Made by a program: the position numbers and the translations under genes
Shown here: positions 17,458 through 25,008 of the stretch, piece by piece
How the letters are laid out: each line of letters opens with the position of its first letter
How positions within the stretch are numbered: the first letter of the stretch is position 1
Source of the DNA: Duganella sp. Root336D2
GTDB lineage: Bacteria > Pseudomonadota > Gammaproteobacteria > Burkholderiales > Burkholderiaceae_D
NCBI RefSeq assembly: GCF_001425005.1
Contig: NZ_LMDB01000038.1
Span: 314,722-378,721 of the forward strand
DNA length: 64,000 nucleotides
Reading direction: 5' to 3'
The notes under the pieces: generated by a model
Database searches by the model: none
What the model was told of the DNA's origin: nothing
Seen by the model: only the letters and a program-made list of their open reading frames with translations

Positions 17458-17880
17458 ATGTCCAACTTCTACCAGTACTTCCGAGAAAATATGGAATCGC
17501 TAGGCTTGCCGGCGCCAGTGTCATTATTTGGTAGTCTTCAGATGGCACTGGCAAACGCGGCAGCATTCATTGCGCATATCGATAAATTCGGACAAAGAAT
17601 CACGGTAGGTGAAATGATAGGCGCTGGACTGCGCGCAGAGAAACTTGGCGCAATAGCGACAATGGGTGCTGCCTTTTATGTGGGAGCAGTTATCGGGAGC
17701 ATTGCTGTCGCGACGGGAAGGACGCTGAGCGGAGGCGTCTCCCTAGCCGACGTGATGTGGGATATCCGATGCAACGGCCTATACCGCCCTTGGTTGGCCG
17801 ACACAATGCGTCGTCACCCGGTGATCTATGATGCAAGGGTAATCGGTCGTAGTTTGTACCAAGCACGGATGACTCGGTGA
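17458..17880 (+). CDS. Hypothetical protein with a glycine-rich membrane segment
   Basis: 140 residues; not recognised. The central part LGAIATMGAAFYVGAVIGSIAVATGRTL is hydrophobic and glycine rich, possibly a membrane-inserting hairpin; the C-terminus is basic (MRRHPVIYDARVIGRSLYQARMTR). Codon use is more A/T-rich (AGA, ATA, CTA codons) than its neighbours, which hints at recent acquisition. GGGGAG (17447-17452) places the ATG at 17458. The next small membrane-protein gene starts on the stop codon (GTGATG), so the two form a coupled pair. Confidence 0.6.
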   Translation: MSNFYQYFRENMESLGLPAPVSLFGSLQMALANAAAFIAHIDKFGQRITVGEMIGAGLRAEKLGAIATMGAAFYVGAVIGSIAVATGRTLSGGVSLADVMWDIRCNGLYRPWLADTMRRHPVIYDARVIGRSLYQARMTR

Positions 17881-18059
17881 TGAGAGACCAGTTTCTGCTT
17901 CTGCTATCTGCCGCTGCTTGCGCATTTGGGGCGTGGGCGTTCTGGCGATATCTGGATACTGATGCGGTAGTCGTACTCATGATGCTTGCGTTGGTGTCGG
18001 TTGTGGCGGATAACCTGCGTCTGCGCCGCAAGTTGCGTGAAACCGAGCGGCGCAGTTGA
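17880..18059 (+). CDS. Small membrane protein, coupled to the upstream gene
   Basis: About 59 residues from the ATG at 17880, which overlaps the last base of the upstream stop codon; a GTG at 17877 is an alternative. Two hydrophobic segments (FLLLLSAAACAFGAWAFW and VVVLMMLALVSVVA) are followed by a charged tail RLRRKLRETERRS, giving a two-helix inner-membrane protein with a cytosolic basic end. Not recognised. Function inferred only as partner of the upstream gene. Confidence 0.55.
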   Translation: MRDQFLLLLSAAACAFGAWAFWRYLDTDAVVVLMMLALVSVVADNLRLRRKLRETERRS

Positions 18060-18120
18060 CGGGCTGCGCGGCCGCGCGGAGAATGGCCCTTCCACAACCC
18101 TGCTGGATAAGGAGGAAGTC

Positions 18121-18729
18121 ATGAAGCTCCGTCGTATCGCGCAGTACCTGGTTGTTGCGGGATTCACCCTGGCCGGCGCCGCCGTCAGCGCCGCCCCGGA
18201 AAAGAAAAAGGCCGCCGCGCCGCCTGACGACAAGGCGGCAATGGAGATGATGGCCAAGGCCGCCGCTCCCGGCGAAGCGCACAAGAAGCTTGACGCGCTG
18301 GCAGGCAAGTTCACGGTCAAGTCAAAAATGTGGATGGACCCATCCAAACCTCCTGAAGAAACCGACGGTTCCACGGAACGCAAATGGATCATGGGTAACC
18401 GTTACCTGCAGGAGAACTACCAGGGCAAGTTCATGGGCCAGCCATTCGATGGCATGGGCATCCAGGGCTATGACAACGTGACGAAGAAGTACTTCGGCAG
18501 CTGGATCGATTCCAGCGGCACCGGCATGACGCTGGCCCATGGCGCCATGACTGGCAACACCATCAAGTACAAGGGCATGATGTCCGACCCGATGAGCGGC
18601 AAGGAAATTCCATACACCATGAGCGTGGCCATCACCGACAACGACAACCACAAACTGGAAATGTGGGGGCCGGGGCAGAATGGCAAGGACATGAAGTGGA
18701 TGGAAATGACCTACACCCGCGTCAAATAA
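18121..18729 (+). CDS. DUF1579 domain periplasmic protein
   Basis: 202 residues with a Sec signal (about residues 1-24, ending VSAA). The DUF1579 signature is clear: HKKLDALAGKFTVKSKMWMDPSKPPEE, GSTERKWIMGNRYLQENYQGKFMGQPFDGMGIQGYDN and GSWIDSSGTGM. The fold is lipocalin-like and the role unknown. GGAGGAAG gives a strong ribosome site before the ATG. A short hairpin follows the stop. Confidence 0.85.
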   Translation: MKLRRIAQYLVVAGFTLAGAAVSAAPEKKKAAAPPDDKAAMEMMAKAAAPGEAHKKLDALAGKFTVKSKMWMDPSKPPEETDGSTERKWIMGNRYLQENYQGKFMGQPFDGMGIQGYDNVTKKYFGSWIDSSGTGMTLAHGAMTGNTIKYKGMMSDPMSGKEIPYTMSVAITDNDNHKLEMWGPGQNGKDMKWMEMTYTRVK

Positions 18730-18732
18730 GGC

Positions 18733-18752
18733 AAGGCCCCGCGAGGGGCCTG
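18733..18752. terminator. Bidirectional hairpin between convergent DUF1579 and VOC genes
   Basis: AGGCCCCgcgaGGGGCCT forms a seven-base GC-rich stem between two converging genes. It lacks a long U-tract on either side, so termination strength is uncertain. Confidence 0.55.
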
Positions 18753-18762
18753 CGCACCGGTG

Positions 18763-19131
18763 CTACCTCACGGGTACTGGCACGCGGTGCGCAACCTCCA
18801 GCAAGATTCCCCACCCGGTGCGGCAATAGAAGCCAGGGCCTCCGCGCATATCCTGCAGCGGCGAAAGCCCGCTCACGCCGGCCGCCTCCAGTTCGGCGTG
18901 TTTGGCGCTGACTTTGCCGGCATCGTCCACCAGGAAGCCGATGTGGAATGTCTTGGGGTAGCTGGGCTCCTCGCTGCGCGTAAGCACGAGTACCACGCCG
19001 CCGTCGCCAGCCAATATGGCCATGCCCTGGTTGCCTTTGGTTTGCAGCAGCGCGAAGCCGAAGTGGCGCGTAAGGAAAGTTGAAGCCGCGGCCACATCGG
19101 GCACGGACAGGTCGAGGTGATTCAATTGCAT
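18763..19131 (-). CDS. VOC family (glyoxalase/bleomycin-resistance fold) protein
   Basis: 122 residues starting MQLNHLDLSVPDVAAASTFL, with the paired beta-alpha-beta-beta-beta modules of the VOC superfamily; candidate metal ligands are His5, the Glu in HAELEAAG-type helix region and the final GILLEV Glu. GGAGTC precedes the ATG at 19131; a longer upstream frame is non-native. Single-domain VOC proteins are dioxygenases, lyases or resistance proteins; the substrate is not deducible. Confidence 0.8.
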   Translation of the reverse strand: MQLNHLDLSVPDVAAASTFLTRHFGFALLQTKGNQGMAILAGDGGVVLVLTRSEEPSYPKTFHIGFLVDDAGKVSAKHAELEAAGVSGLSPLQDMRGGPGFYCRTGWGILLEVAHRVPVPVR

Positions 19132-19143
19132 GATGACTCCATA

Positions 19144-19327
19144 GTTGGTGGGCCCAACGGGAGTGCCTGTGAGGATCGATTGGCAACGCCCCGACGAGCC
19201 CGGGACGCATTTGCGCCGGGATCGTCGTGGGTTCTCATGCAAGACTGCGCATGGAGCAGAGCTCTCCGGGGAGGAGAGGGATCGGGCTTACCTTGAACCG
19301 GTCCTGCCTTTTTCGACAGGCCCGATC
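19144..19327. other. Highly structured intergenic segment, function unknown
   Basis: Between VOC and MCP genes lie four consecutive inverted repeats: GTTGG/CCAAC (19144-19158), CGACGA+CCCGG with CCGGG+TCGTCG (19192-19227), CTCTCC/GGAGAG (19262-19278) and GATCGGGC/GCCCGATC (19280-19327). A candidate minus-strand promoter (TTGGCC, 16 bases, TATGAT; 19325-19352) would give the VOC mRNA a leader of about 190 bases. No known riboswitch or ncRNA consensus was recognised. Confidence 0.4.
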
Positions 19328-19338
19328 ATATCACGACA

Positions 19339-20946
19339 TCAGCTGCGGCCAAGACGTGGTGTGCGGCGCCCCGGCGCGGCGGGGGCGTCGGCATCGACGC
19401 GGAACACGCCGACCGCCTGCAGCAGCGCCGCCGACTGCTGCTGCATGCTGGCCGCGGCAGCGGCAGCCTGTTCGACCAGCGCCGCATTCTGCTGCGTCAC
19501 CGCATCCATTTGCGAAATCGCTTCATTGACCTGGGCGATGCCGGCGCTTTGCTCGTTGCTGGCGGTACTGATCTCGTTGATGACCTGGCGCACGCGGTGC
19601 ACGCTTTCCACCACTTCCTGCATGGTGCTGCCGGCCTGCGCCACCAGCGAATTGCCGACGCCGACGGTTTCCACCGAGGCGCCGATCAGGTCCTTGATCT
19701 CCTTGGCAGCGGCGGCACTGCGCTGCGCCAGGTTGCGCACTTCCGACGCCACGACTGCGAAGCCGCGGCCCTGTTCGCCGGCACGCGCCGCTTCCACTGC
19801 CGCATTCAGCGCCAGGATGTTGGTCTGGAACGCAATGCCATCGATTACGCTGATGATGTCGACGATCTTGCGCGAAGAGCTGTCGATGGAGGCCATGGTC
19901 TCAACCACCTGCGACACCACGGCGCCGCCTTTCTGCGCCACTTCCGAAGCGTTGGCGGCCAGTTCGTTGGCAGTGCGGGCATTGTCTGCATTCTGGCGCA
20001 CAGTCGAAGTCAGTTCTTCCATCGATGCCGCGGTCTCCTCCAGCGAGCTGGCCTGGCTTTCGGTACGCGCCGACAGGTCGCTATTGCCGGCCGCGATTTC
20101 GCCCGATGCGGTGGCGATGGTATCGGTGGCGTTGCGCACCGAGCTGACGATGCGCGCCAGGTCGTCGCGCATGCCCTTCAGCGCGTTGACCATGCTGCTG
20201 TTGTCGTCATGCTTGACGTCGATCGGCACGGTCAGGTCGCCACCCGCAATGCTGCGGGCAATCGCGGAAGCGTAATCCGGTTCGCCGCCCAACTGGCGCA
20301 GCATGCCGCGAGCGATGAAGACGCCGATGCCAAGCAGTACGGCGGCCAGCACCACCGCACCTGCGGCGAAGACGACGGCGCGTCCGCGCACGGTGGCGTC
20401 GACAGTGTCGACGTAGACGCCGGAGCCGAGTATCCAGCCCCAGGGTTCAAAGCCTTTGACGTAGGAGACCTTTTGCACCGGCTTGTCGCTGCCAGGCTTG
20501 GGCCACATGTAATCGACCGGGCCGGCGCCTGCTTTTTTGACCATGTTGACGAATTCGACGAACAGGTGTTTGCCGGTCGGGTCCTTGTTGGCGCTGAGGT
20601 CCTTGTTGTCGAGTTCCGGTTTGATCGGGTGCATGATCATCTTCGGCTGCATATCGTTGAGCCAGAAATACTCGTTGTTGCCATATCGCAACACCTTGAT
20701 CGCATCCATTGCCTTCTTCTGGGCTTCAGCGCGCGGCAGGGCGCCAGCCGCTTCCTGCTTCTGGTAGTAGTCGAGCACACCATAGGCCGTTTCGACGGCC
20801 TGCCGCACGTTGCTGGTCCTTTCCTCAAGGATGAGGGTGCGCTCTGAAATGAGGAAAATGGCGGTAAGGATGATGATGCCGAGGATGGCACCGGCATTCA
20901 GCACTGCGAGTTTCTTGGCAATGCTCATCGACTGCGTGAAGTTCAT
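19339..20946 (-). CDS. Methyl-accepting chemotaxis protein with single Cache sensor
   Basis: 535 residues: membrane helix 1 (about 12-32), periplasmic sCache_2 sensor (VLRYGNNEYFWLNDMQPKMIMHP... GFEPWGWILGSGVYVDTVD), membrane helix 2 (VVFAAGAVVLAAVLLGIGVF), HAMP (IARSIAGGDLTVPID) and a long signalling coiled coil with the conserved tip DGIAFQTNILALNAAVEAAR. The C-terminus lacks a CheR/CheB-tethering pentapeptide. sCache_2 receptors often sense small organic acids. GGAGAC precedes the ATG at 20946; the longer frame was not used because Met-Asn-Phe-Thr starts the membrane helix. Confidence 0.93.
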   Translation of the reverse strand: MNFTQSMSIAKKLAVLNAGAILGIIILTAIFLISERTLILEERTSNVRQAVETAYGVLDYYQKQEAAGALPRAEAQKKAMDAIKVLRYGNNEYFWLNDMQPKMIMHPIKPELDNKDLSANKDPTGKHLFVEFVNMVKKAGAGPVDYMWPKPGSDKPVQKVSYVKGFEPWGWILGSGVYVDTVDATVRGRAVVFAAGAVVLAAVLLGIGVFIARGMLRQLGGEPDYASAIARSIAGGDLTVPIDVKHDDNSSMVNALKGMRDDLARIVSSVRNATDTIATASGEIAAGNSDLSARTESQASSLEETAASMEELTSTVRQNADNARTANELAANASEVAQKGGAVVSQVVETMASIDSSSRKIVDIISVIDGIAFQTNILALNAAVEAARAGEQGRGFAVVASEVRNLAQRSAAAAKEIKDLIGASVETVGVGNSLVAQAGSTMQEVVESVHRVRQVINEISTASNEQSAGIAQVNEAISQMDAVTQQNAALVEQAAAAAASMQQQSAALLQAVGVFRVDADAPAAPGRRTPRLGRS

Positions 20947-21008
20947 GATTTGTCTCCAGCTTAAACGATCCTTTTTGTGAACCCAGCATGGCACGCCTCG
21001 CAGAAAAA

Positions 21009-21032
21009 GAAAAGGCCCTCCGTGGAGGGCCT
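21009..21032 (-). terminator. Rho-independent terminator of the M28 peptidase gene
   Basis: On the minus strand AAGGCCCTCC-acg-GGAGGGCCTTTTC forms a nine-base stem ending in T-rich sequence, 19 bases after the peptidase stop. Confidence 0.85.
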
Positions 21033-21050
21033 TGACTTGGCTTTGCATTT

Positions 21051-22703
21051 TTACCTGGAACGTTTTGCTGCGCTCTGGTCGCGAATGGTGCGGAACTCGG
21101 AGTCGCTCGACCAGTTCGGCCAGTCCTTCGATTCTGCCAGGTCGCGGCCCAGGCTATACAGCACGCCGAGGTCGCGCGCCATGCCGCTGAACGGCCACTT
21201 GGCATCCCACTCGTCCGAAGGCTGGTGGTAATTGTTGTTGGTGTAGGCTTCCTGCGCCGCTTTGCCGGCTGCCACGCCGCCTTGTTCCCAGTCTTCGCCG
21301 GAATCGAGCGAGAAAGCAGGCACGCCGCGCTTGGCCATCGGGAAGTGGTCGGAGCGGAAGAAGTAGCCGGCTTCGGTATGCGGGTCAGGCGTGTAGCTGA
21401 CGTTCAGCGCTTTGAACTTGGCGACCAGCATATCGAGCAGGTCCAGCTTGGCGCTGCCGGAAATGGTGAAGTTGCGTGCGGGGCCGTATGGGCTCAGTGC
21501 ATCCATATTGATCATGCCGACGGTGGTGGCCAACGGATAGACCGGGTTGGATGCGTAGTACTCGGAGCCGAGCAAGCCTTTTTCTTCCGCCGTCACGGCC
21601 AGGAATACCACGCTGCGCTTGGGTGCCGGCGCCTTGGCGTAGGCGCGGCCCAGTTCCAGCAAAGCGGCGATGCCGGTGCCGTTGTCGATGGCACCGTTGT
21701 AGATCTTGTCGCCTTTGGCGTCCGGCAGGCCGACGCCGAGGTGGTCCCAGTGACCGCTGTAGATCACGGTTTCATTTGGTGCTGCGCTGCCTTCGCGCAC
21801 GGCGATCACGTTCTTCGACTTGATCACTTGCGCGTCCACCGCATAGTGGGCCGACAGGCTGACGCCTTTCAGTTCCACCGGCTTGAAGTCGCGCGTTTGC
21901 GCCTGCTTCTTGAGCGCGTCGAAATCGAGGCCGGCGCGCTTGAACAGGTCGGACGCCACGTCGCGCTGGATCCATGCTTCCATCGGCGCGTGCGACTTGC
22001 CTGGCTCTTTGCGCACGATGTCGTACATCACGTTGGTGTTGGAATTCTTCACCGTCGCCCAGCCGTAGGAAGCCGGCGCTGTTTCGTGCACGATCAGGGT
22101 GCCGATCGCGCCCTGGCGCGCCATCTCTTCGTACTTGTAGGTCCAGCGGCCGTAGTAGGTCATGGCCTTGCCGCCGAATTCGCCTTCACCGGTTTCGAAG
22201 TCCGGATCGTTGATCAGCACCACGGCCAGCTTGCCCTTCAGGTTCACGCCCTTGAAGTCGCTCCACTTGCGCTCAGGTGCGGTGACGCCATAGCCGACGA
22301 AAACCAGCGGGACCTTGTCGAAGTCGACACGCTTGGCGCCGTTCATCGCGGCGCGCACTGCCATCTGCTCGCCTTGGGCAAACGCGATGCTGTCCTTGCC
22401 GGCGTGCGCATTCAGCACCACCGGGCCTTTGATCTCGAAGCGGCCCAGCGGGACTTCCTGGTACCAGCTGCGCTTGCCTTTCACCAGGTCGCCGCCCGGC
22501 TTCAGGCCGGCTGCTTCGAATTGCCTGGCGATGTATTCGACGGTTTTTATTTCGCCGGCGGTGTTCGGGCCGCGGCCTTCGAATTCATCGGATGCCAAAG
22601 TTTTAACGTCCTGCGACAGGCGCTGCGGATCGATCTTCGGCACGTCCTGCGCTTGCGCTGCGGCTGCAGCCAGCAGCACGGTGGCCAGCATGGAATATTT
22701 CAC
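21051..22703 (-). CDS. Secreted M28 family zinc aminopeptidase with PA domain
   Basis: 550 residues with signal peptide (ending AAAQAQ). An inserted PA domain spans roughly residues 130-260. Metal-site motifs of M28 are present in order: SGHWDHLGVG, NGAIDNGTGIAALLEL, VTAEEKGLLGSEYY, NMDALSPYG and SDHFPMAKRGVPAFSLDSG, providing His, bridging Asp, catalytic Glu pair and the last His. Such enzymes release N-terminal amino acids in the periplasm or medium. It is divergent from the M13 peptidase. AGGAGGTAAC precedes the ATG. Confidence 0.92.
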   Translation of the reverse strand: MKYSMLATVLLAAAAAQAQDVPKIDPQRLSQDVKTLASDEFEGRGPNTAGEIKTVEYIARQFEAAGLKPGGDLVKGKRSWYQEVPLGRFEIKGPVVLNAHAGKDSIAFAQGEQMAVRAAMNGAKRVDFDKVPLVFVGYGVTAPERKWSDFKGVNLKGKLAVVLINDPDFETGEGEFGGKAMTYYGRWTYKYEEMARQGAIGTLIVHETAPASYGWATVKNSNTNVMYDIVRKEPGKSHAPMEAWIQRDVASDLFKRAGLDFDALKKQAQTRDFKPVELKGVSLSAHYAVDAQVIKSKNVIAVREGSAAPNETVIYSGHWDHLGVGLPDAKGDKIYNGAIDNGTGIAALLELGRAYAKAPAPKRSVVFLAVTAEEKGLLGSEYYASNPVYPLATTVGMINMDALSPYGPARNFTISGSAKLDLLDMLVAKFKALNVSYTPDPHTEAGYFFRSDHFPMAKRGVPAFSLDSGEDWEQGGVAAGKAAQEAYTNNNYHQPSDEWDAKWPFSGMARDLGVLYSLGRDLAESKDWPNWSSDSEFRTIRDQSAAKRSR

Positions 22704-22738
22704 TGGTTACCTCCTGGTTGGGGTGAATGGATCTAAAA

Positions 22739-22763
22739 CCCGGCAAGTATCGGCCTTGCCGGG
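22739..22763. repeat. Nine-base inverted repeat between divergent peptidase genes
   Basis: CCCGGCAAG (22739-22747) and CTTGCCGGG (22755-22763) flank a seven-base loop. On the minus strand it is followed by TTTTAG, so it looks like a terminator placed 36 bases before the M28 start codon; attenuation or insulation from upstream antisense reading is possible. Confidence 0.5.
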
Positions 22764-22880
22764 CTGTTGGTCAAATGCCCGGCCTTATGTAACTTAGTGT
22801 TGCTCGTTGGGCCGCAGCGTCCACGCGCGGCGCTGGCTGCGGCATACTGCCGGGAGCATTTTTTTCATCGGAGTTATTAC

Positions 22881-24905
22881 ATGAAACGCACTATTCTCGG
22901 CAGCCTGATTGTTGGCCTGGCATGTTCCCACGCATGGGCGGCGCAACTGGGTTCGGGCATTGACGCTGCCGGCATTGACCAGCAGGTCCGCGCGCAGGAC
23001 GATTTTTTCCGTTATTCGCAAGGCAAGTGGCTGAGCGGCGTCGAGATTCCGGCCGACCGTTCGAGCTGGGGGGCGTTCAATGTGGCGCAGGAAAACGTGG
23101 AAGGGCAGGTCAATTCCATCATCGAGAATGCGCAACGCGACAAGACGCGCAAGCCCGGTTCCGACGCGCAGAAGATCGGCGACTACTACGCCAGCTTCAT
23201 GGATGAAGCGCGCCGCAATGCGCTGGGCCTGAAGCCGCTGAAGGCGGAGCAGGCGCGTATTGCTGCCTTATCCGGCAAGCAGGGCATCGGTGCGCTGGTG
23301 GCGCACCTGAACCGCATCGATGGCGGCGGCCCGCTTGACATGAGCGTGCGCCAGGATGCGAAGGATTCGACACGCTACGTGGTGGCCATCCGCCAGTCCG
23401 GCCTGGGCCTGCCGAACCGCGACTACTTCCTGTCCGAAAAGGATGCGCGCCTGAGCGATATCCGCGCCAGGTACCAGCAGCACGTTGAAAAGGTGCTGGC
23501 GCTGGCCGGCCACGCGCAGGCGGCGCAGGAGGCGGCACAGATCGTGGCGCTGGAAACAGAGATCGCCCGCGCCCACTGGTCCGCCGTGGAAAACCGCGAT
23601 CCGGTCAGGACCTACAACAAGCTGTCGCTGGCCGAGCTGAAAGCGCTGATGCCGGGCTTCGACTGGGATGCTTACCTGAAGGGCGTTGGCGTGGCAGGCA
23701 AGATCGATTCCGTGATCGTCAGCCAGCCAAGCTACCTGGCGGCGCTGGACAAGCTGATTGAAGCGACGCCGCTGCCTGCGTGGAAGGCTTACTTTGAATT
23801 CCACATGATCAGCTCGTTCGCGCCCTACCTGTCGCAGCCTTTGGTCGATGAAAACTTCGCTTTCCGCGGCGCCGTGCTGGCCGGCACCAAGGAAAACCGC
23901 TCGCTGCAAAAACGCGCCATTACGGAAGTGAACCGTGCGCTGGGCGAAATGGTGGGCAAGGCTTATGTAAAAGAATACTTCCCGGCTGAACGCAAGCAGC
24001 AGGTGGCGGAGATGGCGCAGAACTTCATCGCTGCTTTCCGCGAAGGGATCGACACGCTAGAGTGGATGAGCCCTGAAACCAAGCTGCAGGCGCAGGCCAA
24101 GCTGGCCAAGATCAACGTCAAGGTCGGCTATCCGGACAAATGGCGCGATTACACCAGGCTGAAAGTGGCGCGCACCGACCTGGTGGGCAATGTGCTGCGC
24201 TCGCGCGAATTCGCGCACAGCTTCAGTATCGACAAACTGGGCAAGCCGGTGGACCGTTCGGCGTGGAGCATGACGCCGCAAACTGTCAACGCCTATTACA
24301 GCCCTTCGCTGAACGAGGTCGTGTTCCCGGCGGCGCGCCTGCAGTACCCGCTGTATGACGCCAAGGCGGAACCGGCGGTCAATTACGGTGCGGTCGGCAT
24401 CTCGATCGGCCACGAAATCAGCCACGCCTTCGACGATAAAGGCTCGCAATACGACGGCGACGGCAACCTGCGCAACTGGTGGACCAGGGAAGACGGCGAA
24501 AAGTTTGCGGCACGCGGCAAGATGCTGGTAGCGCAGTACAACGGCTACAGCCCGCTGGCGGGGTATAACGTGAACGGCGAACTGACCCTGGGCGAGAACA
24601 TTGCCGACAACGCCGGCCTGATCATGGCTACCCGCGCCTACAAGATCTACATGAAAGGCCAGCCGGGCCCGGTGATCGACGGCTATACCGCCGAACAGCG
24701 CATCTTCATGGGCATGGCGCAGGCACGCCGCGGCAAAGGCCGCGACGCTTTTCTGATCCAGCAAGTGAAGTCCGACCCGCACTCGCCATCCGAATTTCGC
24801 GTGAACGGCAGCCTGAAAAATCATCCGGGCTTCTACGACGCCTTTGGCGTGAAAGAAGGCGACAAGATGTACCTGTCGCCGCAGCAGCGCGTGATCTTCT
24901 GGTAA
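22881..24905 (+). CDS. M13 family (neprilysin-like) zinc endopeptidase
   Basis: 674 residues from the ATG preceded by CGGAG; signal peptide about residues 1-20 (HAWAA). The zinc motif HEISH is at residues 511-515 within ISIGHEISHAFDDKGSQYDG, and the third ligand lies in GENIADNAG. NAYYSPSLNEVVFPAARLQ supplies the substrate-binding NAYY motif typical of M13. Bacterial members are periplasmic oligopeptidases. The upstream codons of the longer frame are not used. It ends just before a long inverted repeat. Confidence 0.95.
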   Translation: MKRTILGSLIVGLACSHAWAAQLGSGIDAAGIDQQVRAQDDFFRYSQGKWLSGVEIPADRSSWGAFNVAQENVEGQVNSIIENAQRDKTRKPGSDAQKIGDYYASFMDEARRNALGLKPLKAEQARIAALSGKQGIGALVAHLNRIDGGGPLDMSVRQDAKDSTRYVVAIRQSGLGLPNRDYFLSEKDARLSDIRARYQQHVEKVLALAGHAQAAQEAAQIVALETEIARAHWSAVENRDPVRTYNKLSLAELKALMPGFDWDAYLKGVGVAGKIDSVIVSQPSYLAALDKLIEATPLPAWKAYFEFHMISSFAPYLSQPLVDENFAFRGAVLAGTKENRSLQKRAITEVNRALGEMVGKAYVKEYFPAERKQQVAEMAQNFIAAFREGIDTLEWMSPETKLQAQAKLAKINVKVGYPDKWRDYTRLKVARTDLVGNVLRSREFAHSFSIDKLGKPVDRSAWSMTPQTVNAYYSPSLNEVVFPAARLQYPLYDAKAEPAVNYGAVGISIGHEISHAFDDKGSQYDGDGNLRNWWTREDGEKFAARGKMLVAQYNGYSPLAGYNVNGELTLGENIADNAGLIMATRAYKIYMKGQPGPVIDGYTAEQRIFMGMAQARRGKGRDAFLIQQVKSDPHSPSEFRVNGSLKNHPGFYDAFGVKEGDKMYLSPQQRVIFW

Positions 24906-24918
24906 TTACTCTCAATTG

Positions 24919-25002
24919 AAAAGTCGGGGTCAGCTCCGGCAATCAGACATAAGTTTCGCTCGCGGAATTTATGTCTGATTGCCGGAGCTGACCCCGACTT
25001 TT
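24919..25002. repeat. Perfect 34-base inverted repeat (bidirectional terminator or REP-like element)
   Basis: Arms 24919-24952 and 24969-25002 are exact reverse complements around a 16-base loop. Outer ends read AAAAGTCGGGGTCAG and CTGACCCCGACTTTT, so both strands give a hairpin followed by T4. It separates the convergent M13 and trhP genes. Similar GGGGTCAG/CTGACCCC elements recur in Oxalobacteraceae genomes, from memory; no second copy is seen in this window. Confidence 0.85.
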
Positions 25003-25008
25003 ATCCGG

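Noticed and set aside
19280..19330. A 4.5S RNA-like GGCAGGACCGG stretch on the minus strand
   Set aside because: The conserved SRP core GGTCAGG..GGAAGCAGCC is not matched past a few bases, and the required stem is absent.
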